Shown one piece after another: positions 1-4,771 of a stretch of 16,531 nucleotides of DNA. Both the position numbers and the translations under genes were made by a program. The notes under the pieces were generated by a model. It was not told the origin of the DNA. It saw nothing but the letters and a program-made list of their open reading frames with translations, and ran no database searches. Location of the stretch: positions 1 to 16,531 of the forward strand of contig JAIRQI010000111.1 in assembly GCA_031256575.1 (NCBI GenBank), written 5' to 3'. The DNA comes from Coriobacteriales bacterium (GTDB lineage Bacteria > Actinomycetota > Coriobacteriia > Coriobacteriales > UBA8131). How positions within the stretch are numbered: the stretch's first letter is position 1; the number at the start of each line of letters is the position of its first letter.

Positions 1-288
1 CTACGGGCTGATTTCTATGTCTGTACCCAGATGGAGATTAAAGATGGTTTCTACACCGGACAAGTAACTACGGCTCCTCCTGAAGGCATCAACAAGCTAT
101 TACAGATGCGTGAACAGGCCGACCAACTCTATGGCGAAGGCAACTGGGTTTTATCCCATGCCTATGGCGACCATGCCAGTGACATGCAGATTCTCTCGGC
201 AGCCCTAAACCCAATCGTAGTCGATCCCGATTCACCTTTAAAGAAACTGGCACGCAAGCTAAACTGGCCAATCCGCAACTGGCAGTAA
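1..288 (+). CDS. HAD-IB-like phosphatase, C-terminal fragment
   Basis: The reading frame is open from the left edge, so only the last 95 or so residues of a longer protein are present and the true start lies outside. The fragment contains YGDHASDMQIL, which fits HAD motif IV (GD followed by SD, the acidic residues that hold Mg2+). A hydrophobic strand and VDPDSPLKKLARKLNWPI follow, a typical ending for HAD subfamily IB enzymes of the phosphoserine-phosphatase type, where a product-like strand is followed by L..A....W. Family members hydrolyse small phosphate monoesters in the cytoplasm; the substrate cannot be told from this piece. It converges on the DUF1638 gene with only 40 bases between the stops, and no convincing terminator hairpin with a T-run is visible there. 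The HAD assignment is fairly secure and the subfamily less so. Confidence 0.75.
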   Translation, partial: LRADFYVCTQMEIKDGFYTGQVTTAPPEGINKLLQMREQADQLYGEGNWVLSHAYGDHASDMQILSAALNPIVVDPDSPLKKLARKLNWPIRNWQ

Positions 289-328
289 GTGAACGCTGCA
301 CTTCAGCTGACCCTGCCGAACCAAAACC

Positions 329-1030
329 TCAACAAATCGCATAACTCTCAGCACTCTTTTGGTCTTCTGTGTTCAATACCAGCTCATCGGCTGTGAGCAG
401 TGAATGTGGTTGCACATGCAAGAACAGCTTCTCATCGTAAGGCCCGGTCAGCAATTGCTCAAAATAGGCCACGGTGCCTGGGATAACGACACGCTCCATG
501 CCAAAACGCTCGGCAATCTGATCGGCCTGCTCAAAGATTGTCGTAATGTCATAGGCACCGGTATCTATAAGTGAGAGCCAGTCATAGTTGCCGAACATCG
601 ATTCAATTACATATTGGGCAGTCTTCTCACCGAACTTATCCACAGAATACTGGTACTCGCTCCAGATGTTTGACTCATGGTCCAGCCAACCCTTGGTCAG
701 GTAGATGCTGCGATGACCCTCACTCAACAGTTCGCGCTGCTTGATCGAGCCAATCATCAGCGAGATACAGTCATCGATACGCGGCACATAAAGGTCAAAG
801 GAGTGGGTGCGAATGCCAGCTACCGATCCGCCGCAGAAGCCAAAGGCCAAGAGCACGCGGTCGTAGTCATCCAATTGGTCCAGCAGCACCTGAATGCCTT
901 CGGTCAACTTTTCCGGGACGTTGTGCAGGTTCGATTCGACCCAATGAATCTCATACCCACTATTGACCCGGCTTTCAGCCAACAGCAGCTCTTCACGAAT
1001 GGTCTTACATGCTAATATTGCGGTTTTCAT
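329..1030 (-). CDS. DUF1638 domain protein
   Basis: A 233-residue cytoplasmic protein that matches the DUF1638 family as I remember it. Recognisable blocks are an N-terminal strand MKTAILACKTI, ESNLHNVPEKL (32-42), GFCGGSVAGI (64-73), VPRIDDCISLMIGS (82-95) and YLTKGW (110-115). Cys8, His36, Cys66 and Cys88 lie in these blocks and could be metal or cofactor ligands; that is inference. The biochemical role of the family is not established to my knowledge. Members are often found near corrinoid methyltransferases in anaerobes, but no such gene is visible here. The frame stays open upstream to 1156, but the conserved N-terminus and a purine-rich site (AGGAG and AAGGG on the minus strand, 1036-1048) support the ATG at 1030. 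It is transcribed away from the AAA-like gene. Confidence 0.82.
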   Translation of the reverse strand: MKTAILACKTIREELLLAESRVNSGYEIHWVESNLHNVPEKLTEGIQVLLDQLDDYDRVLLAFGFCGGSVAGIRTHSFDLYVPRIDDCISLMIGSIKQRELLSEGHRSIYLTKGWLDHESNIWSEYQYSVDKFGEKTAQYVIESMFGNYDWLSLIDTGAYDITTIFEQADQIAERFGMERVVIPGTVAYFEQLLTGPYDEKLFLHVQPHSLLTADELVLNTEDQKSAESYAIC

Positions 1031-1263
1031 ATGCTTTCCCTTGCTCCTGGTGATATACGTACTAACGACATTAAGTGCAGCCCAGCTCAAGCTCTTCGAC
1101 CTATCGGTATCAGTACCGGGGGTGCTGCAAAAAGAGAAAACTCTTCTCAGAGCCAATGCTCTACTCGACTAACCACTCGAGTTATCGTGAATACTCTACT
1201 TCATTTCAGTGAGAGAAAATCTCATAAGTCTATTCATCCCGGTAAACAGTTCGTCAAATGCCG

Positions 1264-1286
1264 GCTTCTTATCTAGCTTCTTATCT
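1264..1286 (+). repeat. 11-base direct repeat over the -35 region
   Basis: GCTTCTTATCT occurs at 1264-1274 and again, identically, at 1276-1286, a period of 12 bases or roughly one helical turn. The pair lies directly upstream of the -10 box at 1296-1301, where the -35 should be, and that promoter has no good -35 hexamer. The layout resembles paired half-sites for an activator of the OmpR/PhoB type that binds one face of the helix. The regulator is unknown. Confidence 0.6.
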
Positions 1287-1293
1287 GCTGAAA

Positions 1294-1301
1294 TGTATAA
1301 T
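1294..1301 (+). promoter_or_regulatory. Promoter (-10) of the AAA-like gene
   Basis: TATAAT at 1296-1301 is a perfect sigma-70 -10 hexamer. The predicted transcription start near 1308 would leave a leader of about 19 bases before the ATG at 1327, containing the ribosome site GAAAGGG at 1314-1320. At 16-18 bases upstream only poor -35 candidates such as TAGCTT (1274-1279) exist, and they overlap the direct repeats, which suggests an activator-dependent promoter. Confidence 0.6.
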
Positions 1302-1326
1302 ATAGCCAGAGCCGAAAGGGTTAGAT

Positions 1327-2955
1327 ATGACAGAAGGTATCGCTGGTTCATTTGAATACTCAGACACCCAATCACTGCTCACGGCAGCCCGTACAGCGTT
1401 GGGTGCAGGCCAGGCCCGCCTGGCTATCCATCTTTATTGTGCAGCGTTTGAGATGGGCAACAATCAAGGTTCTGAAACTGGTGCAGATGTCGACCAAGAA
1501 CTGATTTCCGGTCTTCGGGTAGCTTTGAATCTAGCTCTGGAGATGGGCGATCGGGCGACTTCCGAGACTCTGCTCAGCGAGTTGGAGCCTTTTGACACCC
1601 CCGATCAATACGCAAGCGACTTGTTGCGCCTCCAAAGGCTGGCTGCTCCTGCAATCGATGCCCTGGTCATCGAGCCGGAGGCAACAGACAAAAGCCAGAG
1701 CGCAGAAGGTATTGCCCAGATTTTGACTGAGGCCACTGAAGGCATTGACTTCAATCAGTGGATAAAATCATTCCGCTCTGCTTTAGGCTTGAACAGTGAC
1801 GAAGGTTCAGACAAACCCGATTCACCATCGGCTTTACTGGCACTACCGCCAGGAATGCAGGGTCTGGCACGCAACCCGGAAGATCCTCCTGGGTTGATCA
1901 GGCTACCAAATAGGCCAGGTGACCTGGCTGGTCGCAGACATGAAGAACCAGAACGTGACATGTGGCGCCTGGATTATAACCACATCATTGGCTATCGCCA
2001 GGCTTTGGAGCAGATGCGTAGCTTCGGCTTCTTCCGTCGAGATGAACCAGAGCTACATCGTTTCGCTGACCGGGTCGCTCATCTACATGGTGTGCACCGG
2101 CTCAGCTTGACCCAACCCTTCTTGTTCAGCGGGCCAGATTTTAACGATGTTGGTATCTTTGCTCATGCTACTGCCAATGAGATCGGTTGGCCGCTGCTGA
2201 GCATCCGCGTCGAGATAGACGAGCGAGGTAATGGCACGATAAAGATTTCCGGGCCATTCAAGCACCGCTTCTTTGGTGGACCTCCTGACCTGACTGAGCT
2301 GAATACGCCTTGTACAGTGCTGCTTGAAGACATAGGAGCTTTGCAGAAGATTTTCTTGTCCGAGCAACGCAGCTTCTCGCGCGATGGCTCTGGGCCGGCC
2401 GGTTCAGGCTTCGGAGGCCCGGGCTTTGGTGGGCCGGGCGGCTTTGGAGGCCCCTCGGCAGGGCCAGGTTCCTGGGATCCAGCTTATCGCCGTAATGTTC
2501 GAATGGAGCTTGGCGGCTACCTACATGACCTGATTAATAAACCGGGAGTCTTTTTCATGGCTACTAGCCGGGCCGACTTCGTTTTAGATGACATGATTCT
2601 AGACATCGTCGGACCGCTGCATGAGGTACATATCGACCATCCGCTTGCTGATGAGCGGCGGACTATCTGGGAGCACTTAAAGCTCGAGCACAGCTCGTTG
2701 AAAGGCTTGGACACCGAGGAGCTGGTGGACTTCTCCACAGATACTCCACGTACCTTGCTCTTTGCAGTGACTCAAGAAGCGGTTGATTCGGCCTACCGGG
2801 CTTCACTGTCTTCCGGCCAATACCAAGCGGTCAAAATGAGTGACATTCTAACCGGCTTGGGTAGTTACATGGATCCCGATAGCTCGACCTATCAACGCTT
2901 GGAAGACGCTGTGGTAATCGAGTTTTTGCAGGACTTAGAAGAAAACAGCCAATAA
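1327..2955 (+). CDS. Degenerate AAA+ (FtsH/CDC48-like) protein with helical N-terminal region
   Basis: A 542-residue protein with no signal peptide or clear membrane segment. Residues about 15-105 form amphipathic helix pairs like TPR repeats, and 155-210 is a Pro/Gly/Asp-rich linker. Residues about 262-490 follow an FtsH/CDC48 AAA+ core block by block. FLFSGPDFNDVG (265-276) stands where the Walker A loop should be. TPCTVLLEDIGAL (327-339) sits at Walker B, with ED in place of DE. MATSRAD (411-417) sits at sensor 1 (normally ATNRPD). HIDHPLADERRTIWEHL (435-451) and a helical lid follow. The P-loop lysine and threonine and the arginine-finger segment are lost, so it probably does not hydrolyse ATP by the usual mechanism. 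A Gly/Phe/Pro-rich insertion (354-382, FGGP-type repeats) separates Walker B from sensor 1. The AAA+ relationship is inferred from pattern alone. Start: ATG with GAAAGGG six bases upstream. It may act as a scaffold or regulator; the function is unknown. Confidence 0.7.
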   Translation: MTEGIAGSFEYSDTQSLLTAARTALGAGQARLAIHLYCAAFEMGNNQGSETGADVDQELISGLRVALNLALEMGDRATSETLLSELEPFDTPDQYASDLLRLQRLAAPAIDALVIEPEATDKSQSAEGIAQILTEATEGIDFNQWIKSFRSALGLNSDEGSDKPDSPSALLALPPGMQGLARNPEDPPGLIRLPNRPGDLAGRRHEEPERDMWRLDYNHIIGYRQALEQMRSFGFFRRDEPELHRFADRVAHLHGVHRLSLTQPFLFSGPDFNDVGIFAHATANEIGWPLLSIRVEIDERGNGTIKISGPFKHRFFGGPPDLTELNTPCTVLLEDIGALQKIFLSEQRSFSRDGSGPAGSGFGGPGFGGPGGFGGPSAGPGSWDPAYRRNVRMELGGYLHDLINKPGVFFMATSRADFVLDDMILDIVGPLHEVHIDHPLADERRTIWEHLKLEHSSLKGLDTEELVDFSTDTPRTLLFAVTQEAVDSAYRASLSSGQYQAVKMSDILTGLGSYMDPDSSTYQRLEDAVVIEFLQDLEENSQ

Positions 2956-3005
2956 ACGCAATAGTAATTTGCTTTTATGTTACACTTTGTTTTAATTGGA
3001 TAGAG

Positions 3006-3034
3006 TTGACTAGCATTTCTGTTTAATCTATAGA
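3006..3034 (+). promoter_or_regulatory. Promoter of the Rrf2 regulator gene
   Basis: TTGACT (3006-3011) and TATAGA (3029-3034) are separated by exactly 17 bases, a good sigma-70 fit. The predicted start near 3041 leaves only about 15 bases of leader, beginning at the ribosome site GGAGGG (3041-3046). The -10 lies within the palindrome TCTATAGA, where a repressor, possibly the Rrf2 protein itself, could bind. Autoregulation is common in the family but is not demonstrated by the sequence. Confidence 0.65.
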
Positions 3035-3055
3035 GAAAACGGAGGGTTAAAGGGA

Positions 3056-3499
3056 ATGGATGTAACACGTAGAACAGACTATGCGATCCGCCTGATAGCT
3101 GCTTTGACTTTAAGTGATGGAAAACCGCTTTCGGTTCGTGAAGCAGCCGAACAGTATGATGTACCCTATGCATTTGCCCGGAGCATCCAACACGCACTGG
3201 TCCAAGCCGGTCTAATCAGGTCGATTCGTGGCGCACAGGGAGGTATGCTGCTGTCTGTCGATCCCAACGAGCTGACCCTGTTTCGCCTGATCGAAGCAGT
3301 TCAGGGACCAGTCAATGTGGCTATTTGTACCACCGATAAAGACTGGTGCTCACGCGAAGAGCATTGTCAGTTCCATAAAGTCTGGGAAGGTGCGAACACC
3401 CTACTTGAAGACTACCTGGATTCTGTCAGCATCAAGCAACTGCTGGATGGTGAGACCGCCGGTCTGACCGATATGAGCAGTTCTTTGCACAAACGCTGA
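3056..3499 (+). CDS. Rrf2-family transcriptional regulator, possibly Fe-S binding
   Basis: A 147-residue DNA-binding protein of the Rrf2 family (IscR, NsrR, CymR and relatives). It opens with the family signature MDVTRRTDYAIRLIAAL, then a winged helix in which LSVREAAEQYDVPYAFARSI (25-44) is the helix-turn-helix and IRSIRGAQGGMLLS (54-67) is the wing, matching the family RG..GG pattern. Cys91, Cys98 and Cys104 occupy the loop where IscR and NsrR bind an Fe-S cluster, spaced C-X6-C-X5-C, so redox, iron or nitric-oxide sensing is plausible. Length is normal. The ATG at 3056 has GGAGGG nine bases upstream. It has its own promoter and lies 363 bases before rpsL, so it could control its own gene, the AAA-like gene or the str promoter; the target is unknown. 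Confidence 0.88.
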   Translation: MDVTRRTDYAIRLIAALTLSDGKPLSVREAAEQYDVPYAFARSIQHALVQAGLIRSIRGAQGGMLLSVDPNELTLFRLIEAVQGPVNVAICTTDKDWCSREEHCQFHKVWEGANTLLEDYLDSVSIKQLLDGETAGLTDMSSSLHKR

Positions 3500-3516
3500 A
3501 CATAAACGCTGAACGA
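3491..3516 (+). repeat. Short tandem duplication across the Rrf2 stop codon
   Basis: AAACGCTGAAC occurs at 3491-3501 and again at 3504-3514, a period of 13 bases. The first copy encodes the last Lys-Arg and the TGA stop of the Rrf2 gene and the second lies just beyond it. It looks like a small slippage duplication. The second copy is outside the coding region. Confidence 0.6.
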
Positions 3517-3537
3517 GTCTTACTGACAATCTTTACC

Positions 3538-3619
3538 GACAATCGGGAAGAGCGAACTGGATCCCCCCTGCACTCCCCAGTGCTCTCCCATAACTATCCA
3601 TCTTGCTCTTCCCGTTGTC
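3538..3619. repeat. Long inverted repeat enclosing a second hairpin
   Basis: GACAATCGGGAAGAGC (3538-3553) is complementary to GCTCTTCCCGTTGTC (3605-3619): 15 pairs with one bulged T at 3543, ten of them uninterrupted. The enclosed 51 bases include a perfect hairpin GCACT-CCCC-AGTGC (3570-3583). It could be an Rrf2 transcript terminator, but no T-run follows the stem. A stable mRNA 3' end, a small structured RNA, or a protein-binding site upstream of the str promoter are alternatives. Confidence 0.6.
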
Positions 3620-3704
3620 CTGAAGCTATCCGTGGTTTTCTCCCTCTTAATTATCCCTTGAACAATCCCCCGCCAGAGTATGGATACGCCCGGCGGCGTG
3701 GAAT

Positions 3705-3733
3705 TTGACACACCCAGTTTAAGATGCTAATAT
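3705..3733 (+). promoter_or_regulatory. Strong extended -10 promoter of the str run
   Basis: TTGACA (3705-3710) is a perfect -35. After 17 bases comes TAATAT (3728-3733), preceded by TGC, which makes an extended -10. This is the best promoter in the window and fits high-level expression of ribosomal genes. Transcription should start near 3740, about 120 bases before rpsL. The inverted repeat at 3686-3699 ends five bases before the -35 and could be a regulator site. Confidence 0.8.
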
Positions 3734-3742
3734 ACTCCGCCG

Positions 3743-3821
3743 CGGCTTTTTAAAGCCGTCTTATTTTGTCTGCTATAAGAGGGACATAAAAGAGGCTAGA
3801 CGGCTTGACTCTCTGAAAGCC
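3743..3821 (+). promoter_or_regulatory. rpsL leader with mutually exclusive pairings
   Basis: Four short segments can pair in competing ways. Segment 1 is CGGCTTT (3743-3749), segment 2 is AAAGCCGTC (3752-3760), segment 3 is GACGGCTT (3799-3806) and segment 4 is AAGCC (3817-3821). Pairing 1:2 gives seven complementary pairs around a TT centre (six if a four-base loop is allowed) and is followed by the T-rich TCTTATTTTG. Pairing 2:3 gives eight pairs. Pairing 3:4 gives five. The 1:2, 2:3, 3:4 arrangement is that of an attenuator or RNA switch. However, hairpin 1:2 lies within about 20 bases of the predicted start, so it may instead be a 5'-end stabilising stem. Confidence 0.45.
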
Positions 3822-3862
3822 AGGCGATATCAAGTCTCACCACTGATTGAAAGGATAGTGCT

Positions 3863-4234
3863 TTGCCAACCATCAACCAGTTGATCCGTAAAGGGCGCAA
3901 GGCTCAGGCGGACAAGAAAAAGACTCCTGCTCTGATGGGCAACCCCCAGAAGCGTGGTGTGTGCACCCGCGTTCAGACCATTACCCCTAAGAAACCGAAC
4001 TCTGCTTTGCGCAAAGTCGCCCGTGTTCGCCTGGTCAATGGCATGGAAGTGACCGCTTACATTCCTGGTATCGGCCACAACCTACAGGAGCACTCGATGG
4101 TACTCATCCGAGGCGGTCGTGTTCGTGACCTGCCTGGTGTGCGCTATAAAGTCATTCGCGCCACACTGGACTGCGCTCCAGTCAGTGACCGCAAACAAGC
4201 CCGCTCGCGCTACGGCGCTAAGAAGCCGAAGTAA
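3863..4234 (+). CDS. rpsL: 30S ribosomal protein S12
   Basis: S12 sits at the interface side of the small subunit and contributes to decoding accuracy. The 123 residues include the hallmark [10 protein letters not shown] (28-37), [11 protein letters not shown] (41-51), GHNLQEHS (71-78) and [12 protein letters not shown] (84-95). The protein aligns with E. coli S12 without gaps through this region. Lys43 is conserved but position 88 is Arg (codon CGT) where most bacteria have Lys, a substitution known to give streptomycin resistance in E. coli and Mycobacterium. Asp89, the site of methylthiolation in many bacteria, is kept. The start is TTG, supported by GAAAGGA at 3849-3855, seven bases upstream, and by the family's N-terminus [10 protein letters not shown]. 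First gene after the strong promoter. Confidence 0.98.
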   Translation: MPTINQLIRKGRKAQADKKKTPALMGNPQKRGVCTRVQTITPKKPNSALRKVARVRLVNGMEVTAYIPGIGHNLQEHSMVLIRGGRVRDLPGVRYKVIRATLDCAPVSDRKQARSRYGAKKPK

Positions 4235-4245
4235 GGAGGGCATCA

Positions 4246-4716
4246 ATGCCACGTCGTGCCGCTGCCCAGCGCCGGGAACCTAACCCGGATGCCAAGTACC
4301 AGAACCGCCTGGTCACCCAACTAATCAACAAGGTCTTGCTAGATGGCAAGAAATCCATCGCTGAAGGCATCGTCTACGGTGCTTTTGACCTGATCGACAA
4401 GAAAGGCTCCGAAGAAGCCCTGGCCACCTTCAAGAAGGCTATGGACAACGTCAAGCCAACCTTGGAAGTCAAGCCCAAGCGGGTCGGAGGTGCCACTTAT
4501 CAGGTACCGATGGAGGTGAACAGCCGACGTTCCACCACCCTGGCAATCCGCTGGATCGTCGATTACTCTCGCCATCGTAAGGAGAAGACCATGGCCGAGC
4601 GTTTGGCAGCCGAGATTATGGATGCCGCCAACGGGGTCGGTTCATCGGTGAAAAAGCGCGAAGACATCTTCAAGATGGCTGAAGCCAACCGGGCCTTCTC
4701 CCACTACCGTTATTAG
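4246..4716 (+). CDS. rpsG: 30S ribosomal protein S7
   Basis: S7 nucleates assembly of the 30S head by binding the 3' major domain of 16S rRNA and lines the E site. At 156 residues it has the normal short bacterial length. Visible landmarks are LDGKKS (32-37), [17 protein letters not shown] (75-91), [10 protein letters not shown] (102-111) and the C-terminal [13 protein letters not shown]. The ATG follows an excellent ribosome site AAGGAGGG that overlaps the rpsL stop, only 11 bases after it, so S12 and S7 are probably co-translated. In E. coli S7 represses its own operon at the S12-S7 junction; this junction is too short to hold that structure. Confidence 0.98.
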   Translation: MPRRAAAQRREPNPDAKYQNRLVTQLINKVLLDGKKSIAEGIVYGAFDLIDKKGSEEALATFKKAMDNVKPTLEVKPKRVGGATYQVPMEVNSRRSTTLAIRWIVDYSRHRKEKTMAERLAAEIMDAANGVGSSVKKREDIFKMAEANRAFSHYRY

Positions 4717-4771
4717 AACTACTAGAGCAACGTAAACTACGAGAACAGACGATCGGTTTTACTTTAACACC

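Larger units (their letters stand above)
1031..1326. other. Divergent intergenic region
   Basis: 296 bases separate the minus-strand DUF1638 gene from the plus-strand AAA-like gene. The plus-strand promoter and its direct repeats sit at the right end and are listed separately. Elsewhere there are two small perfect inverted repeats: CGGTA-tcag-TACCG at 1105-1118 and AAGAG-aaaa-CTCTT at 1132-1145. Either could be an operator, or a hairpin in a long DUF1638 leader. A possible minus-strand promoter reads TTGACG (complement of 1252-1257), a 17-base gap, then AATAGA. It would give a leader of about 200 bases and is weak. No convincing gene is seen on either strand. Confidence 0.5.
3500..3862. other. 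str control region (363 bases without a gene)
   Basis: This gap between the Rrf2 gene and rpsL contains, from left to right: the second copy of a 13-base duplication; a repeated GACAATC (3524-3530 and 3538-3544); a long inverted repeat (3538-3619) enclosing a small hairpin; a pyrimidine-rich stretch (about 3630-3670); a small inverted repeat ACGCC-cggc-GGCGT (3686-3699) just upstream of the -35; a strong promoter (3705-3733); and a leader of about 120 bases with alternative pairings. I see no credible gene in it on either strand. The main elements are listed separately. Confidence 0.7.

Noticed and set aside
282..303. Possible terminator hairpin between the HAD and DUF1638 genes (AAGTG with CACTT)
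   Set aside because: Only five weak pairs, a competing four-pair fold, and no T-run on either strand.
677..1015. 112-residue plus-strand open frame opposite the DUF1638 gene
   Set aside because: Antisense shadow of a gene with clear family motifs.
1031..1156. N-terminal extension of the DUF1638 reading frame to 1156 on the minus strand
   Set aside because: The conserved family start (MKTAILACKTI) and a purine-rich ribosome site support the ATG at 1030; the upstream residues look random.
2386..2472. Gly-rich stretch as a DNA tandem repeat or CRISPR-like array
   Set aside because: The repetition is at protein level (FGGP units), irregular in DNA, and has no spacer structure. No CRISPR array, tRNA, rRNA or insertion sequence was seen anywhere in the window.
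2958..2982. Terminator after the AAA-like gene (GCAAT with ATTTGC then TTTTAT)
   Set aside because: The stem needs a bulge and is AT-rich and short; too weak to call.
3520..3711. 63-residue minus-strand open frame in the str control region
   Set aside because: Overlaps the inverted repeat and the promoter; no ribosome site or recognisable sequence.
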